From Planctomycetia bacterium (GTDB lineage: Bacteria; Planctomycetota; Planctomycetia; Pirellulales; UBA1268): a DNA stretch of 31,861 nt. Each line of letters starts with the position of its first letter. Position 1 is the stretch's first letter. The position numbers and the translations under genes were made by a program. The stretch is from NCBI GenBank assembly GCA_009923125.1, contig RFUD01000001.1, forward strand, positions 1 to 31,861. The letters are read 5' to 3'. Under the pieces are notes generated by a model. That model worked only from the letters and a program-made list of their open reading frames with translations. It made no database searches and had not been told where the DNA came from. This document shows positions 24,350 through 31,861 of this stretch, piece by piece.

Positions 24350-25927
24350 ATGGAGAGTTGTATGCGGTCTGGAGACGTCGCTCAGGACGGCGGGCCCGCG
24401 ATCATCGCCAGGGCGCTCGAGCGGCGCGACGCGACCGCGGTGGTCGACCGAGAGGGCCAGTGGCGCTATGGCGACCTGGTCGCCGCATCGGCGGCGGTGG
24501 CTGCGCGGTTACTTGGCGGCGCCGCCGACCTGAACGAGGCCCGTGTGGCCCTCGCCATCCCCGCGGGCGGGCTCCACGTGGCGGCCCAGTGGGGCTGTTG
24601 GCGGGCCGGCGGGGTCGTCGTGCCGTTGAGCGCTTCGGCGACGGTTTCTGAATTGGAGCGGCTCCTCGAGGATGTGTCGCCCATCGTCATCATGGTGCCG
24701 GGCACGCCCCGAGCCGAAGTCACCGAGGCAGCGCGGCTCTGCGGAGTGCCCCTGCTGTACCTTGATCGGGAGGCGATCGCCACAGTTCCCGAAGACAGCC
24801 CGCCCTTCCCAAGAGTCGATCCGTCCCGCCGCGCGATGGTCCTTTTCACGAGCGGCACCACGAGCCGCCCGAAGGGTGTCGTGTTCACCCACCAGAGTCT
24901 CACGGCACAGGTCGAGTCACTCGTGGAAGCATGGTGCTGGACAGCCGACGATCGCATCCCACTGTTTCTCCCGCTGCATCACGTTCATGCGATCGTCAAC
25001 GTGATGACCTGCTGCCTGTGGGCCGGCGGCCTGCTCGAGGCTTTCGAGAGGTTCGATCTCACGACGATCACCGAACGGGTCATAGCCCGACGATACACCG
25101 TGTTCATGGCGGTGCCGACGATCTACCACCGCCTGATCGAACACATCGAGTCGCTCGGAGATGCGGCGAAGGGCTGCCTGACCGCGGGATTCCGCGACCT
25201 GCGGCTGATGGTCTCCGGATCGGCCGCGTTGCCGGCGTCGGTCCACGAGCACTGGGCTGGCCTCACCGGCCAGTCGCTGCTCGAGCGGTACGGCATGACC
25301 GAGACCGGGATGGTGCTATCCAATCCCTACGACGGTCCACGGCGGCCCGGCGCGGTCGGTGTGCCGCTCCCTGGCGTCGAGGTGCGGCTCGTGGACGATG
25401 CCGGGGCTCCCGTGCAGGGCGAAGGGATCGCCGGCGAAATCGAAGTGCGCGGGCCGACGGTGTTTCGCGAGTATTGGAACGACCACGACGCCAGCGGGGC
25501 TGCGTTTCACGACGGCTGGTTTCGCACCGGCGATGTCGCGGTCATGGAGTCGGGTGCCTATCGCATCCTGGGCCGCAAAAGCATGGATATCATCAAGAGC
25601 GGCGGCTACAAGCTTTCGGCCCTCGAGATCGAGGCGGCGCTCCTCGAGCATCCCGTGATCGCCGAGTGCGCCGTCGTCGGTGTGCCCGACGAGGCCTGGG
25701 GCGAAGTGGTGGCCGCGGCCGTCGTCCCGCGCGTCGATGCCACCGCTGCAGGAGACACCGACGGGCTCTCGCTCGAAGTGCTGCGTGACTGGTGCAGATC
25801 GCGGCTCTCGCCCTACCGCATCCCACGGCGGCTTTTGGTGTGTGATTCGCTTCCTCGCAATCCGATGGGAAAGGTGGTGAAGCCCACCTTGGTTGACATC
25901 TTCACCCGTTCACTGGCGGCATCGTGA
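24350..25927 (+). CDS. Malonyl-CoA synthetase (ACSF3/MatB-type acyl-CoA ligase)
   Basis: This is a protein of about 525 residues of the adenylate-forming family. The P-loop-like motif is VLFTSGTTSRPKGVVFTHQS. The central motif LLERYGMTETGMVLSNPYDG with RRPGAVGVPLPGVEVRLVDD is typical of MatB/ACSF3. The hinge region is GWFRTGDVAV with ILGRKSMDIIKSGGYKLSAL, and the C-terminal catalytic Lys is in LPRNPMGKVVKPTL. The reaction is malonate plus CoA plus ATP to malonyl-CoA, AMP and pyrophosphate. ATGs at 24350 (GGAG six bases upstream) and 24362 (GGAGAG upstream) are about equally good. The stop overlaps the next gene as GTGA. It supplies the substrate of the decarboxylase at 16695. Other short-chain acyl substrates cannot be excluded from sequence. 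Confidence 0.88.
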   Translation: MESCMRSGDVAQDGGPAIIARALERRDATAVVDREGQWRYGDLVAASAAVAARLLGGAADLNEARVALAIPAGGLHVAAQWGCWRAGGVVVPLSASATVSELERLLEDVSPIVIMVPGTPRAEVTEAARLCGVPLLYLDREAIATVPEDSPPFPRVDPSRRAMVLFTSGTTSRPKGVVFTHQSLTAQVESLVEAWCWTADDRIPLFLPLHHVHAIVNVMTCCLWAGGLLEAFERFDLTTITERVIARRYTVFMAVPTIYHRLIEHIESLGDAAKGCLTAGFRDLRLMVSGSAALPASVHEHWAGLTGQSLLERYGMTETGMVLSNPYDGPRRPGAVGVPLPGVEVRLVDDAGAPVQGEGIAGEIEVRGPTVFREYWNDHDASGAAFHDGWFRTGDVAVMESGAYRILGRKSMDIIKSGGYKLSALEIEAALLEHPVIAECAVVGVPDEAWGEVVAAAVVPRVDATAAGDTDGLSLEVLRDWCRSRLSPYRIPRRLLVCDSLPRNPMGKVVKPTLVDIFTRSLAAS

Positions 25928-26841
25928 CCGCACTCGCCAGCCGACGTTTTCCGCATCGACGTCCACGGGCGCCCGCGTCGAGCCTGTGGCGTATGATCGC
26001 AGCCACGTGCCTGGTATCGGCCCTGCCGGGGGCCGCCGTCGGCCAGGTGATGGCTCCGAGAGCATCGTTCGAGACCGTTCACGATATCGCCTATCGCACG
26101 GGTTCACGGGCGTCCGGCCAACCGTCGGCGGAGGAAGCCGCGGCCTGCCGTCTCGATCTCCATCACCCCGTCGTCAAGACCGATCCCGAGTTCGCGACCG
26201 TCGTGTGGTTCCACGGGGGCGGCTTGACGGGTGGAAAACGCGAAATTCCCAAGCCCTTGCAGAACCGTGGCTTCGCCGTGGCAGGCGCCGGCTATCGTCT
26301 CAGCCCGAAAGTGGAGGCCCGCGAGTGTATCGCCGACGCCGCAGCCGCGGTGGCGTGGGTCGTGCGAAACATCGCCGACTATGGTGGTGACCCTGCTCGG
26401 GTATTCGTCAGCGGTCACTCGGCCGGCGGCTACCTCGCGAACATGGTAGGCATCGACGAACGCTGGCTCGATGCCGAGGGCATCGACTTCCGCACACTGG
26501 CCGGCGTGATTCCCTACAGCGGCCACTCGATCACCCATTTCACGATCCGCGCCGAGCGGGGCGTTCCCGACACCCGGCCGGTGATCGACGAATTCGCGCC
26601 CCTCTACCACGTGCGCAAGGACGCGCCGCCCTTCCTGCTTCTGACGGGCGACCGCGATCGGGAGATGCTAGGCCGCTACGAGGAAACCGCCTATTTCTGG
26701 CGGATGCTGCGGGTCGCGGGCCACCGCGATGCGATGCTCATCGAGTTCAAGGGGCGCGATCACAATGGCATGGTCGCGCCTGGGCACGAACGGCTGATCG
26801 AGTTCGTCATCGACCCACGGAAGGGCCGGATCCAGCCTTGA
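25924..26841 (+). CDS. Secreted alpha/beta-hydrolase (esterase), copy 2
   Basis: This is a protein of up to 305 residues. A basic N-terminus precedes the signal helix MIAATCLVSALPGAAVGQVM, followed by an HSL/BD-FAE esterase fold: oxyanion HGGGLTGGKRE, nucleophile VFVSGHSAGGYLANMVG, acid Asp in LLLTGDRDREML, and His in FKGRDHNGMVAPGHERL. The GTG at 25924 overlaps the synthetase stop (GTGA), indicating coupling; an ATG at 25993 is an alternative that starts directly at the signal helix. It is only distantly like the esterase at 19084. Ester hydrolysis outside the cytoplasm is expected. The 3' end overlaps the convergent gene by 35 bases. Confidence 0.85.
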   Translation: MTALASRRFPHRRPRAPASSLWRMIAATCLVSALPGAAVGQVMAPRASFETVHDIAYRTGSRASGQPSAEEAAACRLDLHHPVVKTDPEFATVVWFHGGGLTGGKREIPKPLQNRGFAVAGAGYRLSPKVEARECIADAAAAVAWVVRNIADYGGDPARVFVSGHSAGGYLANMVGIDERWLDAEGIDFRTLAGVIPYSGHSITHFTIRAERGVPDTRPVIDEFAPLYHVRKDAPPFLLLTGDRDREMLGRYEETAYFWRMLRVAGHRDAMLIEFKGRDHNGMVAPGHERLIEFVIDPRKGRIQP

Positions 26842-29014
26842 ATCCCCGTGTTTTGCCATACTCGGCGTTCCTCCGCTTCATCTCGTGAATGCCGAGGTTT
26901 TCGATCTCCTCGATATCCATGGCGCCGAACACCTCCTGGAGGTCGCTGAGGGGATCCAGGGTCGCCACGGTGAGCCACGGCAGCCACACGTTGACGCTGT
27001 GCCCCCGCTCGACGGCGAGCCGCATCGCCTCGGTCTGCAGGCCTCGCGACGGATACCCCAGCCTCCCCTCCAGATCCTGCAACTGCCTCGTGCTGTGGAG
27101 AAGCGTGTCGGCAACGTCGCGGTAATGACGGTCGCCGGTGTAGAGGTACAGGCGCAGGTATGCAAAGGGCATAGAGGCCATACCGCTGTCGGCGCCCGAG
27201 TGGCCGGTGGCGATGAGGCTCATTCCGACGGTGCTCTTTCCCTTCGGAAAGGTGCAGGCAGCGTCCTCGCCCACCATCGGCACGTTCCAGCAGTAGGTCC
27301 ACGTCTCGGTAAATGTCGCGGCCTGTTCGGCAGCGCGAAGCCAGCGCATCTCATGCGTTGCGTCATACAGTGCCAGGAATGCATCGCAAGCGATCATCCC
27401 GGCCTCCTTGTCGACCACGTCGTGGTTGTCCGGGGTACCGCCCACGTATGTGTAGTCTTCGTGCACCGTTTTCAGGCAGTGGTTTCCGGCCCGGATCGCC
27501 GCATCCCGATAGGAATCCTTGCCGGTGGCGGACGACAGGTCCACGAGAAACCGAATCGGGTGCGTCGTGCTGGATCGCGTCGTCTGCATGGGCGCACCGC
27601 TGAAGTCGTACTGTCGATAGAACGAACCATCGGGATTCTGGTGTGCCACCAGCCAGTCTCCCCACGCCTCGCAGAATGCGAGCCACGCGGGGCGACTTTT
27701 CCCCCGCTGGTGCATGACGTTCCAGCCACGGAGCACGCCCGTGGCACCGTCGCAGGCGATGCGAAGAAACGTCCCGTACTTCCGCCACCTGCTGGGGCGC
27801 ACATCGTGCCAGGTTCGCAACACTCCCTGTTCCGACGCGGAGTACCGCGTCCAGAAATCGATGATCGACCCGCCCCGCTGCTCGACTTCCGACCGGTTGT
27901 TCGCCAGCCCGTATCGCACCAGGTGAACGGCGGCAGGGATTTGCTGGCCGACAAAGCCCATTTGCAGACTCACGTTCTTCACGGAACCATCGGGCAGGTT
28001 CACGGAAAACGGAAAGCCGGGCACGCCGTCATAGTCCGACCAGTACTTCCTGAGTACGTCGATACCGGCTTGGTAGACGTCGTGTTGGTCGATCCGGGGC
28101 GGGCGGGGTCGAAATCGCTCGTACGCCTCGCGCCACACGCGGGCAACCGTATCGCCGAACGAGCCTGATCGCCGGAGGGCGACGAGCAGTTCGTAGTGCT
28201 GGGCCGCTCCTTGCCGCAGCGGATGACAGCGCATCGCCCACCGTGGAGCCTCGCTTCTGCCGCTGACATACGTGCGCTCTCCTTCGCACCCGGGGAAGAC
28301 GAACGCCAGCGACGGCTGCTTGGTGCGGCGGATCCCGATGGATCCGAACAGCATGCGGTCGTCCACCACGGGGCCAAGGCCACGATCGCCGAGAACCGAA
28401 CCGCCGTCGGGCTTGACGTGGGTCAGCGAAATGGCGACCCGCGTCTCGGGATTCCGGATCGCGACGCAAGGCAGTGGCAGGCGATCCTCGCGTACGAGAA
28501 TCGTATCGTGGTCGAAGTCCGCACCAATCGCCAACGGCGGAACGTTGTGGTTGTCGCGATACACGTGTCCGGGAAGAAACAACTCCTGATCGACAAGCTG
28601 GGCGGAGGCAGACTCCTTGACGGCAAACTGCGTCGCAAACCCCACGTCCGCTCCCGCCGCCTCGAGCACGCGCACGTCCCGCGAGACGAGCACGGACGGC
28701 GTGCCCCGCACGACCGTGTACATATCCGTGACCTCAAGCAACGATCCGTTGGTAGTGCGGAGGCGGCCGCGGCATGACAGGACATCTCCGGCGGCCGTGG
28801 TCTCGTCGTAGTCGGACCGATGCCAGGTCGTGCGCTTCGAGGCGTCGAGGATTTGGACGGAGAACGGGGACTCGACAGTCAGCGTCGCGTCGAGCGACTT
28901 GGCGTTGATCGTCAAGCCTTGGCCATCGTGCCATTCCACTGTCAGCTCAGCGGCACTACCGGGGACGATCAGCATCGCCTGGAGGGCCACGGCAAGATAC
29001 AGGCAGCCGCGCAT
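26807..29014 (-). CDS. Exported six-hairpin-type glycosidase-like protein
   Basis: This is a 735-residue protein with a signal peptide (MRGCLYLAVALQAMLIVPGS, AAE). The first 300 residues look beta-rich (LTVEWHDGQGLTINAKSLDA; DMYTVVRGTPSVLVSRDVRV). From about residue 320 on, long helices with aromatic-rich loops (GFPFSVNLPDGSV, QMGFVGQQIPAAVHLVRYGL, WLVAHQNPDGSFYRQYDFSG, AGMIACDAFLALYDATHEMR) suggest an (alpha/alpha)6 barrel as in six-hairpin glycosidases or polysaccharide lyases. I cannot assign a family or catalytic residues. It follows the GH2 gene by 13 bases, so the two probably act on the same glycan or glycoside. Confidence 0.7.
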   Translation of the reverse strand: MRGCLYLAVALQAMLIVPGSAAELTVEWHDGQGLTINAKSLDATLTVESPFSVQILDASKRTTWHRSDYDETTAAGDVLSCRGRLRTTNGSLLEVTDMYTVVRGTPSVLVSRDVRVLEAAGADVGFATQFAVKESASAQLVDQELFLPGHVYRDNHNVPPLAIGADFDHDTILVREDRLPLPCVAIRNPETRVAISLTHVKPDGGSVLGDRGLGPVVDDRMLFGSIGIRRTKQPSLAFVFPGCEGERTYVSGRSEAPRWAMRCHPLRQGAAQHYELLVALRRSGSFGDTVARVWREAYERFRPRPPRIDQHDVYQAGIDVLRKYWSDYDGVPGFPFSVNLPDGSVKNVSLQMGFVGQQIPAAVHLVRYGLANNRSEVEQRGGSIIDFWTRYSASEQGVLRTWHDVRPSRWRKYGTFLRIACDGATGVLRGWNVMHQRGKSRPAWLAFCEAWGDWLVAHQNPDGSFYRQYDFSGAPMQTTRSSTTHPIRFLVDLSSATGKDSYRDAAIRAGNHCLKTVHEDYTYVGGTPDNHDVVDKEAGMIACDAFLALYDATHEMRWLRAAEQAATFTETWTYCWNVPMVGEDAACTFPKGKSTVGMSLIATGHSGADSGMASMPFAYLRLYLYTGDRHYRDVADTLLHSTRQLQDLEGRLGYPSRGLQTEAMRLAVERGHSVNVWLPWLTVATLDPLSDLQEVFGAMDIEEIENLGIHEMKRRNAEYGKTRGFKAGSGPSVGR

Positions 29015-29027
29015 CGGTGGAATGTTG

Positions 29028-31265
29028 TCAGTCGACGCCCAATGGTGTGTGGATCGCTTCGAGTTCCTCCGCCGGGATCTTCACGACCTCACGGTCATAT
29101 GTGAGCAGACCGTTCACCTCCCCCTCAACGTCCGTCGTCTGGGTGTACACCCCCGCAGCGATGCCTTGGCTCTTGAGTTCGGCGAGTCGTGTGATCGATT
29201 CGCGGTACCGGTCCCGGTATTCAGCCTCGGTCCGCGGCAGGTCGCCGTAGCCCCAGTTCTTGCGACTGTCGTACCACACGTGCCCCGGCACGACGAAGCC
29301 GTGGCCACCGAATTCGCCGACGACCTTCACAAAGTCGTCGAACCGGCGACCGAACGGAAAGGCGGGGTGGGGGTAGGCGTGTTCGTCCGCAACGTCGCCC
29401 ACCGGCCAGAAGTTGCCGCCACTGGCGATGTTGACGAGCCGCGAGGAATCCCGCGCGCGGATCCATTCGCCCACCTCGCGCGTGCGGTGCTGGCCCCAGG
29501 CCTCGTTGAACGGCGTCCAGACGACGATCGACGGATGATTCCCCAAGTGCGACACCATCTCGTCGAACTCGGCGAGAAATTGCCTGTGGTCCTCCTCGGC
29601 CCACACCGCGTCGACGGGGTCGGGCTCCAGATGTGTCCACTTCGCGAAGGTGCCGCCGCTCACCTGATCCTGCCAGACGAGCATTCCCAGGCGGTCGCAG
29701 TGCCAGTAGTAGCGGCGGGGCTCCACCTTGATGTGCTTGCGGATCATGTTGAAGCCCGCCGCCTTGAGAAACTCGATGTCCGAAAGCATGGCGGCGTCGG
29801 ACGGGGGCGTGAGCAGTCCGTCGGGCCACCACCCCTGGTCGAGCGGGCCCCAGTGGAAGATCGGCTTGCCGTTGAGCGTAAACCGCCAATGGCCGTCGGC
29901 GTCGCGCTCCTTCCCGACCGTGCGGATACCGGCGTAAGAGGTGACGGTGTCGATCACGCGCCCGTCGGCGCCGATGAGTTCCACGCGTAGGTCATAGAGG
30001 CTGGGCGACTGCGGCGACCAAAGCTCGGGGTTCGGCACCGCGACGACGAGCCGTTCCATGGCCAGGCCTTCCGTCGATCCGAGGGTCGTGCCGCCCCTGG
30101 AGACAGTGAGCCGGGCCCGCAGGTCCGCGGACGGACCCGTGACGACGGGCTGGACGGTGATCGTGCCTCGTCCAGCATCGGTGGCGATCTTGAGATTGGC
30201 CACGTGGGTCGAGGGTACGGTCTCGAGCCATACGGTCTGCCAGATGCCGGAGACGCGCGTGTACCAGATCCCGGCGGGCCGCCGAACCTGCTTGCCGCGG
30301 AGTTGCGTATTTTCCGTGTCGTCCTCGACACGCACCACCAGTTCGTTGGGACCCGATTTCGATGCGTCCGTCACATCGACGGCGAACGCCGTATTGCCCC
30401 CTGCATGGCCGCCCACGTCACGGCCGTTGACGAACACGCGGCACCGATGGTCCACCGCCTCGAAGTGCAGGACCGTGCGCCGGCCCTCGTCCGGCCGGGC
30501 CGAAAACGAGGTGCGATACCATAGGGCCTCGTCGTCGGACAGGAGCCGGCGGACGCCGCCGAGTTTCGACTCGAGGCAAAACGGCACGAGGATCCTGCCC
30601 TGCCACGACCGAGGGGCTGGCTCGCTGCGCGACGTGATTGCGTAGTCCCACGATCCGTTGAGATTCTGCCACTCCTCCCGCACCATCTGCGGGCGGGGAT
30701 AGTCACGCCAGGCGTTTTGTGGCGTGACCTCGCGTCCCCACCGCGTGATCAGCCGCGAGTCGAACAGCACGAACTCTCGCTTGGGCTTCGGGAGGGGCGG
30801 CACGTTCGAGGCATCGACGAGATGCACGTCGATGAACTGGGCGCCCACCGTCTGCCGGCAGTGGACGGCGACCACGTTTTTTCCTTCCCTGAGCGCTCCG
30901 CGCTGCGCGGGCGGGATCGGCACGATACGGTACTCGCTCTGAAATCCCGGAAGGCTCGCGATCTGACGGCCGTTGACGAAGATCTCCGCATCTTCGTCAT
31001 GGTGGACGTGGAGGGCCGGTTCCGCGGGCATGGCCGGCACGTCGACCGTCCGCCGCAGCCAGATGTCGCCACTCGTCCACTCGGTGCCGACCAGGGCGCC
31101 AGGTGTTCCATCCGTGCCGAAACCTCCCTCGCCGGTGAGCCACGTCCCGTCGTCAAAAGCCTCGTCCGACCATCCCTGCGCAGGCTTGTCGAGCGTGTAA
31201 CGCCAGTCGTTTCCGAATGCGGCGGCGGTAAAAAGGGCCGCCTGCACGACAGCCACGCCCGCCAT
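29028..31265 (-). CDS. Exported glycoside hydrolase family 2 enzyme
   Basis: This is a 745-residue protein: a signal peptide (MAGVAVVQAALFTAAAFGND), an extra N-terminal jelly-roll (WTSGDIWLRRTVDVPAMPA; HVHHDEDAEIFVNGRQIASL), then the GH2 sugar-binding domain (PRPQMVREEWQNLNGSWDYA; HFEAVDHRCRVFVNGRDVGG), Ig-like strands and the barrel. The acid/base Glu is in WTPFNEAWGQHRT, and the nucleophile Glu is in VVGEFGGHGFVV. The substrate could be a beta-galactoside, beta-glucuronide or related glycoside. The ATG at 31265 begins the signal peptide; a GTG at 31343 would overlap the upstream gene. It lies 20 bases after the PEP-CTERM gene stop on the same strand. Confidence 0.9.
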   Translation of the reverse strand: MAGVAVVQAALFTAAAFGNDWRYTLDKPAQGWSDEAFDDGTWLTGEGGFGTDGTPGALVGTEWTSGDIWLRRTVDVPAMPAEPALHVHHDEDAEIFVNGRQIASLPGFQSEYRIVPIPPAQRGALREGKNVVAVHCRQTVGAQFIDVHLVDASNVPPLPKPKREFVLFDSRLITRWGREVTPQNAWRDYPRPQMVREEWQNLNGSWDYAITSRSEPAPRSWQGRILVPFCLESKLGGVRRLLSDDEALWYRTSFSARPDEGRRTVLHFEAVDHRCRVFVNGRDVGGHAGGNTAFAVDVTDASKSGPNELVVRVEDDTENTQLRGKQVRRPAGIWYTRVSGIWQTVWLETVPSTHVANLKIATDAGRGTITVQPVVTGPSADLRARLTVSRGGTTLGSTEGLAMERLVVAVPNPELWSPQSPSLYDLRVELIGADGRVIDTVTSYAGIRTVGKERDADGHWRFTLNGKPIFHWGPLDQGWWPDGLLTPPSDAAMLSDIEFLKAAGFNMIRKHIKVEPRRYYWHCDRLGMLVWQDQVSGGTFAKWTHLEPDPVDAVWAEEDHRQFLAEFDEMVSHLGNHPSIVVWTPFNEAWGQHRTREVGEWIRARDSSRLVNIASGGNFWPVGDVADEHAYPHPAFPFGRRFDDFVKVVGEFGGHGFVVPGHVWYDSRKNWGYGDLPRTEAEYRDRYRESITRLAELKSQGIAAGVYTQTTDVEGEVNGLLTYDREVVKIPAEELEAIHTPLGVD

Positions 31266-31284
31266 GTGGTGAGTCAGGGTCAGT

Positions 31285-31861
31285 TCAGCGTCCTCGCCTG
31301 GATCGTCGAGCGGCAGCCAGGCCTGCGAGGGCTGCGCCCACACCCGCGATCACGATCCCCGTCGGCTCGGGCACCACCACCATCTGCATCACCTGGCCGC
31401 CGTTCTGGGCCACCGTCGACAGCGTGACGCTCTTCGAGCTGTCATACTGGGAAAGCGTCATGTAGGTCTGACCGTTGTACGAATACGTGCCCGACGCATC
31501 CTGCACGAAATACTGGAACGAGCCTCCCGACATGTTCGCGAGGAAGTCGGACGTCGAGGACGTGAAGAATCCACCGGTGACCGTACCCGACGCTACCAGC
31601 GACGGGGTCAGATAGATGCTCACGGCATTGGCCGAGGAGAGGGACGATACGAACGGCGTGCCTCCTGTCAGCCACAGCACATCGTTTGCGCTCCCCGTTG
31701 GGCTCGAGTAATTCGGTGCCGCCTGCGTGAATTCGAATGCGAACGAGAGGCCACCGAAGGGGTCGATGCTCGACGCTGTCAGGATGCCGGGGGAGTTGCC
31801 GGGGCCGACGAGCCCCGCGCCGCTGATCGCGCCCACGCTGCCCGAACCACCGAGCGAGGCG
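31285..31861 (-). CDS. PEP-CTERM protein, C-terminal part (5' end outside the window)
   Basis: The frame is open to the window edge and reads ASLGGSGSVGAISGAGLVGP, then GNSPGILTASSIDPFGG. The GGSGxVG-x-GLVxPGNSPGIL pattern is the repeat unit common in autotransporter-like or passenger-repeat exported proteins. The body (PNYSSPTGSANDVLWLTGGT; GGSFQYFVQDASGTYSYNGQ) is typical of beta-rich PEP-CTERM proteins, and the end VVVPEPTGIVIAGVGAALAG, LAAARRSRRGR is the sorting signal. The start lies beyond base 31861. Function beyond surface localisation is unknown. The downstream GH2 gene is on the same strand 20 bases away. Confidence 0.85.
   Translation of the reverse strand, partial: ASLGGSGSVGAISGAGLVGPGNSPGILTASSIDPFGGLSFAFEFTQAAPNYSSPTGSANDVLWLTGGTPFVSSLSSANAVSIYLTPSLVASGTVTGGFFTSSTSDFLANMSGGSFQYFVQDASGTYSYNGQTYMTLSQYDSSKSVTLSTVAQNGGQVMQMVVVPEPTGIVIAGVGAALAGLAAARRSRRGR

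Overview
The window looks like chromosomal DNA of a GC-rich planctomycete, probably of the Pirellulales type. The evidence is a DUF1559 pseudopilin-like protein with an FTLVEL cleavage motif, two proteins ending in PEP-CTERM sorting signals, many secreted glycosidases and esterases, a GroEL without a Gly-Met tail, and a STAS/RsbW anti-sigma pair. No replication, phage or IS genes are visible.

Layout. 1-80: 5' end of bioD (minus). 137-2412: a Fur-box-like palindrome followed by feoA-feoB and a possible small membrane ORF. 2596-2709: three hairpins separating feo from the convergent groES-groEL operon (2749-4798, minus). 5130-6027: SpoIIAA-like STAS protein and RsbW-like kinase. 6073-6144: tRNA-Asn(GTT).

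6131-11774 is the most unusual part. The 3' end of tRNA-Asn plus its downstream flank recurs three more times (7046, 7839, 11728). The copies cut the region into three modules, and every gene in them is on the minus strand: a VapBC-like pair, a DUF4160/DUF2442 pair, and an MNT plus HEPN-XRE gene pair preceded by two DUF1254/DUF1214 genes. The copies diverge with distance from the tRNA, and only the outermost module has frameshifted genes. This fits stepwise accretion of small integrase-less elements at a tRNA att site.

11825-15639: an exported double-DTG aspartic protease-like PEP-CTERM protein, a small ORF, and a large patatin-like protein (all minus).

15734-31861: a GntR/FadR regulator (MatR-like), malonyl-CoA decarboxylase and an ACSF3/MatB-type malonyl-CoA synthetase, interleaved with secreted glycosidases and esterases. 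GTATAC-centred sites lie upstream of both the regulator and the synthetase gene. The decarboxylase gene overlaps a secreted glycosidase gene that is followed by a secreted esterase. The synthetase gene overlaps a second secreted esterase gene. A divergent operon (DUF1559, GH99-like, TPR-like, GH2/GH5-like) and a further pair (GH2, six-hairpin-type protein) complete the cluster. My inference is a system that strips malonyl esters from glycosides outside the cytoplasm and channels malonate to acetyl-CoA. The individual families are well supported; the integrated pathway is a hypothesis.
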